Positions 36,046 to 46,869 are shown, counted from the first letter of the stretch. The stretch is DNA of 64,000 bases from Gymnothorax reevesii (GCA_029721435.1 CM056580.1:77401367-77465366), one strand, 5' to 3'. The notes: generated by a model not told the origin, from the letters alone. A program made the numbers and translations.

Positions 36046-37328
36046 GCCCGGATGATGTCACGAAAAACGTGAATAATCGACACGTGATGCGGATGTCGGC
36101 CAATCATCGGGTATCTGCCATAGAGAACCATTGAAAATGAGACGCACAAAACTGCTTGTTATTTGTTTTTTTCTCCATGGAATGAAGCAGAAGTGTGCGC
36201 TCAAAGGTAGTTTAAAAATAGAATTACTCCCCCCGGGGAATATTTAGATGAATATTAAGTGATTACACTAAATGAATGGGCGAATGACAAGCGGTAAATT
36301 TAGTCACACTCCTCCCTTTCTCCCCCGTCCCGGGCTGCGACTTACGCCCAGGTAACCTGGTTAGCCTGCTGCCTTCGAATACTTACCTAGACCCACCAGC
36401 AGCGATAGGTGTACAAAACTCCTTTAATAGTCTTCACAAGCTTTGTTCCCCTAACTAGTATTATTGTTGTGCATATTTTCCATACACTGCAAGGTTTGAA
36501 ATGACCGGTATTGAATCACATTTGCGATCTAAAAATGCCTGCTTCCGAACCATAATGAACAATACCGGACAAATGAATCGCAGCAGCTGCCAAAGAAAAT
36601 CCTAACAACTCAGGTGGAATAACTTCAAATTCTAACACAGAATCATACTAGTGTATTATCAAGTAGGTTAACAAACTGTTACCAAGCTATCTTGCTGTTA
36701 CAAACCTGTCACAGGGGTCACAAATTAAAGTATGAATATGAAGTGTTCCTCATTATCCTGCCATGATTCGAGCATTGAACACATTGCTTTTGCATTTATG
36801 TAGTTGGCTAAGTGCAAACAAAAAAAGGGTTTTAGTTATTGTTGCGGTTTTGTGTTATCTGGACTGCCCTTATCTTTGTTTCCCCGATAGCTGTCGATGG
36901 TGAATTGAATTTTTTCAGAGCCATTGTTGCTATTGCTGAGTCTGCTCTGCCTAGCTAGGAATGCGTTTCTGGAAAAAACAGGTACTAACTTACATAGTTA
37001 GAGCCATTGACAGTGATTGGACGAATTACGTCAGTTGCTAGCGTAGTTAACAACTATGCTTTTGGGAAACGCACCCCAGGTTAATAGATTTTCCAGCTAT
37101 GTTATTTGGTCCCCATTGACCACACAAGTTAGATCTAAAATAAAAGTTGATATGTATGGTAAGTATGGCCACCACAGCTGCCATCTTGAATTTTGTATTC
37201 CGCAAGATAACTTGAAAATGCCTTCATCAATTTATATTCATTCCAAACAATCCAGGGGCTGAGGGGAAAAGCCGGCTTTGCGAGGCTATTTTTTGGAGTT
37301 AGTTGCAGTTATCAGACTTGAAATACTG
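36046..37328. other. Unassigned
   Basis: No coding similarity was recognised. There is a GC-rich patch at 36,310-36,370. Confidence 0.35.
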
Positions 37329-38899
37329 TACCAGTGGGGGAAATAAGTATTTGACCCCTCGCTGATTTTGCAGGTTTGCCCACTTACAAAGAATGCACGA
37401 TCTATAATTTTAATCGTGTATACATTCTAACAGTGAGAGACAGAATCACAAAGAAAATTCCGGAAAATCACATCATATGAATTTATAAAAATTGATAACC
37501 ATCTGATGAGGAAAAATAAGTATTTGACCCCCTACCAAACAGCAAGTATTCTGGGTCCCACAAGCCAATTAGTCTTTCTTTAAGACACACCTCCAATCCC
37601 AACTAATTATTTACATCAAATACACCTGCCGCTCTTCATTACCTGTATAAAAGATACGTGTCCACTCCCAAACAACCAGATTCCAACATCTCCACCATGG
37701 GAAAGACCAAAGAGCTGTCTAAGGACATCAGGGACAAGACTGTTGACCTACACAAGGCTGGGATGGGCTACAAGAGAATCGGAAAGCAACTTTGAGAGAA
37801 AAGATCAACTGTCGGTGCAGTTATCAGGAAATGGAAGTAGTAACACACTGCCGCCAACCTCCCTCGGTCTGGGCCTCCATGTAAGGTCTCACCTTGTGAG
37901 ATGTCCCTGATCATGCGAACGGTGAGGAATCACAAGGGGGGATCTGGTTAATGAACTGAAGGCAGCTGGGACCACTGTTACAAAAGAAACAGCTGGTAAC
38001 ACACTACGCGGTCATGGATTGACATCCTGCAGCGCACGCAAGGTCCCCCTGCTCAAGAAGGCACGTGTACAGGCCCGCCTGAAGTTCGCCATTGACCACC
38101 TGGATGACTCAGAAGAGGCCTGGAAGAAGGTGATGTGGTCAGATGAGACCAAAATAGAAGTTTTTGGGCTCAACTCAACTCGCCGTGTTCGGAGGGCAAA
38201 GAACACAGAGTACAACCCAAAGAACACCATCCCCACCGTCAAGCACATTGGTGCTTTTCAGCCAAAGGGACGGGACAACTTCATTGCATTGAGGGCAGGA
38301 TGGACGGGGCCATATACCGTGGAATTCTGGACCAACAGCTCCTTCCCTCAGTGAGAGAGCTGAAAATGGGTCGAGGATGGGTGTTTCAGCACGACAACTA
38401 CCCCAAGCACACCGCCAAAGCAACAAAAGAGTGGCTGAAGAAGAAGTACATCAAGAGTCGAGTGGCTTAGCCGGTCTCCAGACCTGAATCCAATTGAAAA
38501 TCTTTGGAGGGAACTTAAAATTCGGGTTGCAAGGCGACAGCCTCTAGACCTGAATGATTTGGAGGCTGTCTGCAGGGAGGAGTGGGCCAACATCTCTGCC
38601 AAAATGTGCACAAACCTTGTCAACTATAAAAATTGTCTTACATCTGTGCTGGCCAATAATGGCTTTTCTACAAAATATGAACATGCTGTTTGTCCAGGGG
38701 GTCAAAAACTTCTTTTTGACCAAAAATATGCAAATAAATTCCTAAAATGCATACAATGTCTTATTCCAATTTTTTGGTGATATTCTGTCACTCACTGTTA
38801 AAATAAACCTATCATTAAAATTATAGTCCGTTTCACTCTTAGTTAGTGGGCAAACCTGCAAAATCAGCAAGTGGTCAAATACTTATTTCCCCCACTGTA
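37329..38899 (+). mobile_element. Full-length Tc1-like transposon with both ends
   Basis: About 1.57 kb flanked by TA (37,329-37,330 and 38,898-38,899). The left terminal repeat CCAGTGGGGGAAATAAGTATTTGACC pairs with the right GGTCAAATACTTATTTCCCCCACTG, continuing inward through TTGCAGGTTTGCCCACT on both sides. The transposase starts at the ATG at 37,697 ([20 protein letters not shown]) and has a TGA after about 32 codons. A longer open part at 38,019-38,354 holds [13 protein letters not shown] (first Asp). FQHDN (about 38,390) and [11 protein letters not shown] (about 38,476-38,508) give the second and third catalytic positions of DD34E. Several frameshifts make it inactive. Confidence 0.85.
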
Positions 38900-40505
38900 T
38901 GTGTATGGTTAATTAATGATATAAAATACACATTAAAGCATCAAATATGCGTGTTTTTGTGTTTTCAATATCGTAGAGGGTGAATGGACTTTTTGATTTA
39001 TGCTGAATTTCATGTAAAATTTTCCAGCTTTCAAAATTTGGTGTTGTGAATAGGCAGTGATATACTATTTGATTTCAGATGCTCCTGCAGGCTTCCATCC
39101 AAAATTAAAACTTAAACGAAGGCTTCATTTGTTGAAAAATAACATCGATAAACAGTCGTGATCATATGTTGCATCTAATCGGAAAGTTGTGATACTGTAA
39201 GTGATTTTATGCATGTCTTCGTGATATGAAAAAAAAATCACATTCAGAACAGTCATGCGAGCATTCGTGCATACATGCGGACAAAATTTTAATGATACTG
39301 TTGAACCACAAAACATTTGGTATGAGGGGATGGGAAGCTCATTGGGAGAAGGAATTCAGTTTATACTTTTGTAAACGAGCAACAAACATAGGCAGCAATC
39401 GCCCATGCAGATCAATGCATGACTGTCTGTCTGCCTGCGAGTGTACTCCGAAACCAGACATGTTAGACCTACAGAGGGAAAAAACTGAGATGAAGTGAAT
39501 GCTCAAGGCCACCAGAAGGTGCAGCACAAAATAGGCCCGCCTCTCTGCTCAGTTCAATAGCATAGAGATCAATCACAGTGCCGGGCTTATCTGTGAAAGC
39601 CTTGACGGTTTGCTGTACATGGTCTGGATTGGAAGGATTACTCTGCGATGTATCGCCCTTGCTGATGAGTATAGACAGCTGCATCCCAGTGATTTGATTT
39701 ACTTGAGTAAACTTTTTTCTTGTTGCAATCAAAAACTGAAGCGAAGAAGCTTCTCGCACATGAAGGTCATTGGTGTTTGTGATGTTCGGTTCGAATAACT
39801 GGCATCCCTCCAATCATTTATACTTCAAAGGTGATGCAACACCTGTAATTTTAATGAAGCGGCAAGGAGTCAGTCATATTCAATGCGGTGGATTTCTGAG
39901 TGTGGCAATCTGGATGTCTTATATGGATGCACACTTCCAGGATGTTAGAATATCTATAATGCCATGTGTACAGGACTCTGTTATTTCTGCTTGTGACCGC
40001 TACTGTCAGTGTGTGGATGTGCTCATTTGTGTATTTTCACTAGCTGCCAGTAACCAGGATTATCTTTGCTCTTACTAATAACCTTGACAAAGGTGAAAAA
40101 AACAATTCAGGGGCAATGAATCACATTATCAAATCATCAACTGCATGTTAACAAGGATATTTATTGTGCAGATACGGAAAATGGAACGTATAGTGAATTG
40201 TTAAATATGAACAGTAATAAAGCGAGCCTGCTGAGTCAATGAGACCAGCAGAGAATTTTCTGTTGTCTCAGGTTCAGTGAAGCATCAAACCCCAATGTCT
40301 CCCTTTCTCATTAGACAGTATGTCATATTAAATAATGCTAGAACAGACAATATAGATCCATATGACTTTTCTTGAATATAGAGATAATCATTCAATAATG
40401 ACTAATTTCTATTCCTCTGGAATTGGAATAGTATGTAAAATGTGAATAAACACAGAATTAAGAGATTTTTAACCTGCATTCAGATATCTTCTGAAACGGA
40501 CTGAC
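38900..40505. other. Unassigned, AT-rich
   Basis: Short open frames here do not resemble known proteins. No repeat ends were seen. Confidence 0.35.
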
Positions 40506-40509
40506 AGGT

Positions 40510-40700
40510 AAGTGGAAAGGATTGCTATGGTGTGACATGTCCATCTTTCAAACCGCCTTTGGAAATAATGGATGTCATGTCCTCAGGGCCAAAGAGGAGC
40601 GGGGCCATCCTGGCTGTTATCAGTGACGCGTTCAAAAGGAAGTGTCTGTCAGGGTCTGGGGCTGCATTGGTGCGCTTGGTGTAAGCAACTTGCACACTGA
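40510..40700 (+). pseudogene. Tc1-like transposase fragment
   Basis: NNGCHVLRAKEERGHPGCYQ followed by VRVWGCIGALGVSNLHTE corresponds to the middle of the Tc1 transposase at 32,213-33,306 ([29 protein letters not shown]). Only about 60 codons are left, with one stop. Confidence 0.65.
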
Positions 40701-40908
40701 AGGCAGAGTTGATTCTCATTTTGTGAAATTTTCTGTACCTTCCAGATGTTGTGTTTTTCACAGTGTGGTTCCGTTTGTTGCCCAGCTGTAGTATAACAAC
40801 AAAGACCACAGATACTTGATCAAAGTGCTCTACACTGAAAAAAATTTTTTGTTGAACGAACATGATTTTTTTAAGGCAAGTGGTTGCACAAAATATTTTT
40901 ATCTGAAG

Positions 40909-41374
40909 TGTTATGACTTGGAAAAATCACAACAAAGAAAACTGGCCAGTACAACTAAAACAAATTTATTCTTTACAAAAAAAGTTGTACAAAAATTATC
41001 CACTATTTAAATTCTCTAATAACACTGCCACTATTTAACTGTTGCCAAAACAAAACTCTGGTCTGCTCTCTTCTGCTGTCTGTTCTCTTTGTTGTCCGTC
41101 TCTTCTGTGCTTAAAATCACAGCCTTTTTATAGTCTAGCAACCTTCCAGAAAGATCCACAGGATTCTAGGGAAATCCCGCCCCCTCCAAGCAGGAAAGTG
41201 CCAGAAGCTTCGAGAAATTACGAGACTTTTCTTAATGATTTTACAAACACGCCACCAGATGGTGCCAATGAACAAAATAAATATAGCTGACCAGCAGGGC
41301 AGCAAAACAGCATGTAACAAATCTTCATTTACAAATGGAATATAAAGCTGTACAAAAAATTATCATACATAACA
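40909..41374 (-). repeat. 3' LTR of the Gmr1-like element
   Basis: 466 bp, same sequence as 45,736-46,201. The minus strand carries CTATAAAAAGG (complement of 41,123-41,133) and AATAAA (complement of 40,965-40,970), defining U3, R and U5. In this copy the AATAAA would end the transcript. Confidence 0.92.
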
Positions 41375-41390
41375 CCTCCCCTCTTTAAGA
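41375..41390 (-). promoter_or_regulatory. Polypurine tract
   Basis: The minus strand reads TCTTAAAGAGGGGAGG directly against the start of the 3' LTR, the position and composition of a plus-strand DNA primer. Confidence 0.75.
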
Positions 41391-41577
41391 AAAGAAAGGT
41401 TTGCTAAAAGCTTTCTTTTGTTAAAATTAACACAGTTTTATAATCAGAACAATATTGAACTTTACACAAACGTATTATTGATCATGATAACAATCATATA
41501 CATAACAACCAGTGTACGTCTCACAATCAAATAGAAAAGTAAAATTACATTTTTCACAATCAAAAAAAGAAATAAAA

Positions 41578-44500
41578 TTACATGCGTGAAAGTGTATCTG
41601 GGATTACATTATCTTTTCCCCTGATGTGAGAAATGTCCAAATCATACTCTTGCAAAAGTAAACTCCATCTCAGTAATCTTTGATTCTTGTTTTTGATCTT
41701 GTGCAAGAATGTGAGGGGATTGTGATCACTGAAGACCTTGATGGAAGTAGCTGAACAAGTCAAATAGACTTCAAAATGTTGTAAAGCCAAAACAAGTGCC
41801 AAACATTCTTTTTCAATTGTTGAGTAGTTTTTCTGATGTTTATCAAACTTTTTGGAAAAGTAACAAACAGGATGATCTACTCCATCAGTGTCTTCTTGCA
41901 GTAAAACTGCACCTGTACCAATGTCACTGGCATCAACTGCCAACTTGAACTCCTTTTTGAAATTGGGAGATAAGAGAACTGGTGCATTTTTGAGAATAGC
42001 TTTCAGCTGGTCAAACGAATTTTGACATTTTTCATCCCAAACAAATTTTGCATTTTTCTTCAGTAAATTTGTCAAAGGTTCAGAGATGATAGAGAAATTT
42101 TTACAGAATTTTCTGTAGTAGCCAGCCATCCCTAGAAATCTCATGAGCTGTCTTTTAGTTGTTGGCTCAGGAAATTCAGTGATAACTTTGACTTTTGCAT
42201 CATCTTGTAGGATGACATCATGGTAAACCAAATCAGTCCTTGATGGAACGTCAGGGAATATGTGACTATTTTCAAATATGAGCTGCTTTAGCTGCTGTTG
42301 TTGAAAAGGGTCCAGATGGGACAACTTGCTGTCAATATTTTGAAGAATGTCTGAATTTTCAAGTTTGACTGGACCAGGTTCATTTTCTAAGGGGCAGTCA
42401 CAATGTTCTTTGGAATTTTCCAGTTCAACTGTATTTACCACATTGACTGGCTTTTGCTGTGTGTCTCTATCAATGTATTCTTTCAGCATGTTGATGTGAC
42501 ACATTTGTTTTTGTTTCCTCCTTCCAGGAGTTGAAATTATGTAATTTAGATCACTGACCTTTTTGAGGACAGTGTAAGGGCCGAAATATCGGGCCCTTAG
42601 AGGGTTTCCAGGTACTGGCAAAAGTGCAAGAACTTTGTCACCAGTTTTAAAACTTCTATCTTTTGAATGAAGGTCATATCTGGCTTTCATTTTGCCCTGA
42701 GCTTCTTTGAGATTAGACTTAGCAAAGTCACAGGCTTTAGAGAGACGATTACGGAAGTCAGAGACATACTGAAGCAAGTTCATTGGGACATCATCTTCAG
42801 CGAGCAACTTTTCCTTCAGTAGCTTCAGAGGTCCACGGACTGTATGCCCAAAAACGAGCTCAAAAGGACTGAACCCAAGAGACTCCTGAACAGCTTCACG
42901 GGCAGCAAACAGAAGAAGATGGACACCTTCATCCCAATCTTTCTCTGTGTCAAGGCAGTAGGTCCTTATCATGTTCTTCAGGGTTTGATGGAACCTCTCC
43001 AAAGCACCTTGACTCTCAGGATGGTAAGCTGATGACCTGTATTGTTTAATACCAAGGTCATGCATAACTTGTTGAAATATGCCAGACATGAAATTTGATC
43101 CTTGATCAGACTGAATAGACTTAGGAAGACCAACTAAGCAGAAAAACTTGGTTAGAGCCTTGATGATAGTCTTCGCCTTGATATTACGAAGTGGAATTGC
43201 CTCAGGAAACCGGGTGGAAGCACACATGATAGTCAGTAAGTACTCACAACCAGACCTAGTCTTCGGCAATGGTCCAACACAGTCAATGATGATCCTACTG
43301 AAAGGTTCTTCAAAAGCAGGAATGGGCTTAAGTCGAGCCTTTGGAATATTCTGGTTCGGCTTCCCAACCATTTGACAAGTATGACAGGATTTGCAGTACT
43401 CCTGCACATCAGACCTCATAGAAGGCCAGAAGAAGTGGTTTCTGACACGTTGAAGGGTCTTCTTGATACCCAAATGACCTGACATAGGATTGTCATGGGC
43501 CAGACTAAGAGTTTCTTGACGGTACGGCTTTGGAAGAACAATTTGATGGGTGATCATCCACTCTTCATCTGCAGGAACATCGGGTGGACGCCACTTTCTC
43601 ATAAGCACACCATTTTTGTAGTAAAAACAGACAGGAACTTGAGTAGCCTCTTGTTCACTTGCAGCCTGTGGTAGAAGATGCGCTAGATCAAGAGCTTGTT
43701 GTTGCTCATGAATAAGTTGTTTACGAGACAAAATGTCATTAGAATGACCTGACAAGGACAAGTCTGAAGATTTCCCAGACATCTCAGGACTGGAAGGTTC
43801 CTGATGAAAAGACTGCCCAATGAAGGTGTCAGCCAGGTTAAAGTCCAGGTCAGCAACATCCTGAATAGGCTTTTTGGCCATAGAACGAGTAACTGCACAT
43901 GAAGGATAGAGGTCTGGAATTTCCTCCTCTATAGAGTCAGATTCTTGATGAATCAAAGGAGTGTCAGTTACAATAGGGTAGGGTACAACCTTATCCCCAG
44001 CAAGATCATTACCAAGAAGCAAATGAATGCCTTTGAAAGGAAGAGAAGACCTAACACCAACAGTAACAGGCCCAGAGACTAAGTCTGATTTGAGATGAAC
44101 ATTATGGAGAGGTACACTTGTAAAACCACATTCTACTCCTTGAATAAGGACATTAGCCTGAGTAGACGATTTGTCCGAGAAAGGCAGAATATCTGCAAGA
44201 ATAAGAGATTGGGAAGACCCAGTATCCCTTAGAATTCGAACAGGAGCAGATGAGGAAAAATCATGTGAAAGTGAGACAGAACCATCAGTGATGAATGGCT
44301 CAAAACCCTCCATAACCGGATCAGACACAGAAGGTAGAAGATCAGGCGAACTGACCATTGATACAAGAGATTCTCTCTTTGTCAAAGCAGTTGGCTTGGT
44401 TTCTTCTCGTTGTTGTTTTTTCTTGAGAGCATAACACTCAGAAATAAGGTGACCTTGCTTTTTGCAGTAATGGCAAGACACAGAGGGTAAAAAATCAGAG

Positions 44501-45657
44501 GATTGCTTCTCACTGGAAGGTTTCCTTTCAGAAGTGGCCTTAGAATCATTTGAAGTGTTATTAGAAGTAGTCTTGGACTGAAACTTGCTTTGAAATTTAG
44601 AAAAAGTAGATTTTTGGACAAAAGAAGTCTTGTGAGTCAATGCATAACTATCAGCTAGGGTAGAAACATCTTGCAAAGTAATGGCTTGTTTTTCCTCAAG
44701 GAAAGTCTTAATATCAGGCTGGACACACCTTTTGAATTCCTCAACCAGAATAAGTTGCCTCATTCTATCAAAATCTTTTTCAACTTTCATGGAATTACAC
44801 CACTGATCAAACAACTGTTCCTTTAACCTGCCAAATTCAACATGAGTTTGACTGGCTTCCTTGCAAGAATTCCTAAATTTTTGCCTGTAAGCCTCAGGGA
44901 CTAATTCATAACCCTTCAGAATGGCAGATTTGACAAAATCATAATCAGCACACTGTTGGACAGATAACTGGTTATAGATTTTTCTAGCTTTACCAGTAAG
45001 AACACTTTGTAACATCATTGTCCAATGCTCTTTTGGCCATTTCAAATTTTCAGCAATTTTTTCAAAATGGGTAAAGTATTGGTCAACATCATTTTCTAAG
45101 AAAGGAGGAACAAGTCTAATATGTTTAACCACATCAAAATGATCAGAAAGTTCAGAAGATTTTGGAACAGTACCTGCTTCTATTTTCTTCATTTCCAATT
45201 CGAACTGCATCCTTTTTTCTTCTATTTCGAGTTGTTTCTCCAACCTTCTTTCCTCCATTTCTTTCTCCAATCTTCTTTCCTCCATTTCTCTTTCCTTCTC
45301 CCTCTCCAGCCTTCTCTCCTCCAGTTCTCTTTCCTTCTCCAACCTTCTCTCCTCCAGTTCTCTTTCCTTCTCCAACCTTCTCTCTTCCAGCTCTTTCAGG
45401 CGTAGCTGAAATTCAAGTCTTTGCAGCTCCGTTGCAGGCACTTCCACAGCTTTAATTAATTCTGCTGCTTCTTCCCCAAAGATATCTTCATCAATGAAAT
45501 GTTGCACCAAAATGTTGAATATTTCTTGTTTCTTCATTGATGACTTCACATCAGATAATCCAAGGGTTGAGGCTATTTGTAGCAAGTCCTTCTTCTTTGC
45601 CAACAAAATTAATTCCTGGGTTGGAGTTTTCAAAAAACTTTCCACATCAAAAGTCAT
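41578..45657 (-). CDS. Gmr1-like Gag-Pol polyprotein lacking the RT core
   Basis: A single frame of 1,359 residues starts at the ATG at 45,657, the first after the 5' LTR. Domains in order: N-terminal helical segment; Glu/Arg/Lys coiled coil with repeated LEERRLEKERE units (about 80-160); gag (165-345); zinc knuckle C395, C398, H403, C408; protease D478-T479-G480; integrase with H721/H728 and C758/C761 zinc site and D792, D851, E887 (D,D35E); GPY/F module (about 1,004-1,063); start of RT (about 1,105-1,154); RT thumb (about 1,155-1,205, FLGMAGYYRKFCKNFS); RNase H with D1242, E1282, D1311, D1349. The RT fingers and palm, including the YxDD box, are absent: HDVILQDDA runs straight into KVKVITEFPEP with the frame kept (junction at about 42,195). 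By comparison with the family, roughly 200 residues are missing (inferred). It therefore cannot copy itself, and other enzymes must have been supplied in trans. Confidence 0.93.
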   Translation of the reverse strand: MTFDVESFLKTPTQELILLAKKKDLLQIASTLGLSDVKSSMKKQEIFNILVQHFIDEDIFGEEAAELIKAVEVPATELQRLEFQLRLKELEERRLEKERELEERRLEKERELEERRLEREKEREMEERRLEKEMEERRLEKQLEIEEKRMQFELEMKKIEAGTVPKSSELSDHFDVVKHIRLVPPFLENDVDQYFTHFEKIAENLKWPKEHWTMMLQSVLTGKARKIYNQLSVQQCADYDFVKSAILKGYELVPEAYRQKFRNSCKEASQTHVEFGRLKEQLFDQWCNSMKVEKDFDRMRQLILVEEFKRCVQPDIKTFLEEKQAITLQDVSTLADSYALTHKTSFVQKSTFSKFQSKFQSKTTSNNTSNDSKATSERKPSSEKQSSDFLPSVSCHYCKKQGHLISECYALKKKQQREETKPTALTKRESLVSMVSSPDLLPSVSDPVMEGFEPFITDGSVSLSHDFSSSAPVRILRDTGSSQSLILADILPFSDKSSTQANVLIQGVECGFTSVPLHNVHLKSDLVSGPVTVGVRSSLPFKGIHLLLGNDLAGDKVVPYPIVTDTPLIHQESDSIEEEIPDLYPSCAVTRSMAKKPIQDVADLDFNLADTFIGQSFHQEPSSPEMSGKSSDLSLSGHSNDILSRKQLIHEQQQALDLAHLLPQAASEQEATQVPVCFYYKNGVLMRKWRPPDVPADEEWMITHQIVLPKPYRQETLSLAHDNPMSGHLGIKKTLQRVRNHFFWPSMRSDVQEYCKSCHTCQMVGKPNQNIPKARLKPIPAFEEPFSRIIIDCVGPLPKTRSGCEYLLTIMCASTRFPEAIPLRNIKAKTIIKALTKFFCLVGLPKSIQSDQGSNFMSGIFQQVMHDLGIKQYRSSAYHPESQGALERFHQTLKNMIRTYCLDTEKDWDEGVHLLLFAAREAVQESLGFSPFELVFGHTVRGPLKLLKEKLLAEDDVPMNLLQYVSDFRNRLSKACDFAKSNLKEAQGKMKARYDLHSKDRSFKTGDKVLALLPVPGNPLRARYFGPYTVLKKVSDLNYIISTPGRRKQKQMCHINMLKEYIDRDTQQKPVNVVNTVELENSKEHCDCPLENEPGPVKLENSDILQNIDSKLSHLDPFQQQQLKQLIFENSHIFPDVPSRTDLVYHDVILQDDAKVKVITEFPEPTTKRQLMRFLGMAGYYRKFCKNFSIISEPLTNLLKKNAKFVWDEKCQNSFDQLKAILKNAPVLLSPNFKKEFKLAVDASDIGTGAVLLQEDTDGVDHPVCYFSKKFDKHQKNYSTIEKECLALVLALQHFEVYLTCSATSIKVFSDHNPLTFLHKIKNKNQRLLRWSLLLQEYDLDISHIRGKDNVIPDTLSRM

Positions 45658-45714
45658 GATTGCTGGTTTTTAAACTAGTCAAAAGATTTAAAATAATAAT
45701 CTTCGGTGAATCCA

Positions 45715-45732
45715 ATCTCGGTGGAACCTCCA
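45715..45732 (-). promoter_or_regulatory. Primer-binding site complementary to tRNA-Gln
   Basis: The minus strand reads TGGAGGTTCCACCGAGAT, starting 3 nt after the 5' LTR. Its complement is the 3' end of vertebrate cytosolic tRNA-Gln (...ATCTCGGTGGAACCT plus CCA), matching over 18 nt. It would prime minus-strand DNA synthesis. Confidence 0.8.
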
Positions 45733-45735
45733 ATT

Positions 45736-46201
45736 TGTTATGACTTGGAAAAATCACAACAAAGAAAACTGGCCAGTACAACTAAAACAAATTTATTCTT
45801 TACAAAAAAAGTTGTACAAAAATTATCCACTATTTAAATTCTCTAATAACACTGCCACTATTTAACTGTTGCCAAAACAAAACTCTGGTCTGCTCTCTTC
45901 TGCTGTCTGTTCTCTTTGTTGTCCGTCTCTTCTGTGCTTAAAATCACAGCCTTTTTATAGTCTAGCAACCTTCCAGAAAGATCCACAGGATTCTAGGGAA
46001 ATCCCGCCCCCTCCAAGCAGGAAAGTGCCAGAAGCTTCGAGAAATTACGAGACTTTTCTTAATGATTTTACAAACACGCCACCAGATGGTGCCAATGAAC
46101 AAAATAAATATAGCTGACCAGCAGGGCAGCAAAACAGCATGTAACAAATCTTCATTTACAAATGGAATATAAAGCTGTACAAAAAATTATCATACATAAC
46201 A
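45736..46201 (-). repeat. 5' LTR of the Gmr1-like element
   Basis: 466 bp, no difference from the 3' LTR found by eye. The TATA box CTATAAAAAGG is at the complement of 45,950-45,960, placing the transcript start near 45,925, reading left into gag. Confidence 0.92.
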
Positions 46202-46344
46202 GAAGCTAGATATTTTTTATTATGTTGACTATATTGAAATTACTTGTATTTTTTACGGGAAGTTAAATAAAACACCTATTTCTATTAAAATATGCTTAAT
46301 TAATATATGGAACATTTACTCGGGGTCAAAATCACTTTTTTCAG

Positions 46345-46865
46345 TGAAACGGGCAAGAATGAGGAGGAATTTGCTTCTGAAACTCAAAAAAATTGCGTTC
46401 TCTGTTCCAAAATGACTACTAAGTGTTATTAAGAGGAGAGGTGTTTTGACACAGTGATGTACATGCACCTGAACTTGAAGAGGCACCTTCAGTGGAACAT
46501 GTTGTAGACGTCACATTGAGAAATTGCTTTTATTTTCAACAACAAGAGCATACTCAGTGGAGTGTAGATCACTGCCAGGTGTGTCTAAAGATACAAGGGC
46601 GTAGCGGACATGGGGTATGCAGGGACACGTCCCACACACTTCCTGTATCTGCCCCCTCTGTACCTCACAGTTTTTTCCAAAATGCAGCTGTAATTTTGCG
46701 ACCGCTCATATTGTAACAGTCTAACCCAAAAAAGGCACGCGCTGATGCACCCGCACTAATTCCAGCCAGAGCGAACTTGCGGGTGGGCGGGACATGCACC
46801 TTATTCATTCAGTGTTTTTCATAGCTATCACAGTAGGGATGATTCTGCTCTGCAGGCTGGTAAGG
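46345..46865. other. Unassigned
   Basis: No gene recognised. It is slightly GC-rich around 46,600-46,800. Confidence 0.35.
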
Positions 46866-46869
46866 AAGT

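Larger units (their letters stand above)
40909..46201 (-). mobile_element. Complete Gmr1-like LTR retrotransposon (5,293 bp)
   Basis: Bounded by two 466-bp LTRs (40,909-41,374 and 45,736-46,201), each TGTTATGACT...ATACATAACA, identical by eye. It is flanked by a GAAG direct repeat (40,905-40,908 and 46,202-46,205). Internal parts in minus-strand order are: tRNA-Gln type primer-binding site, one gag-pol frame, and polypurine tract next to the 3' LTR. Integrase precedes RT/RNase H, the order that sets Gmr1 elements (first described in cod) apart from other Ty3/Gypsy elements. Identical LTRs mean very recent insertion. Confidence 0.92.
40832..46343. repeat. Short TIR repeat split by the Gmr1-like insertion
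   Basis: CACTGAAAAAAATTTTTTG at about 40,834 and the inverted ATCACTTTTTTCAGTG at about 46,329-46,344 flank a unit of about 215 bp once the retrotransposon is removed. It resembles AT-rich fish MITEs that carry a GGTTGCACAAAATATTTTT word. It is the insertion target and therefore older than the LTR element. Target duplication of the repeat itself was not resolved. Confidence 0.45.

Noticed and set aside
41042..41290. 82-codon frame repeated exactly at 45,869-46,117
   Set aside because: It lies wholly inside the two LTRs, antisense to the element. Its repetition only reflects LTR identity.
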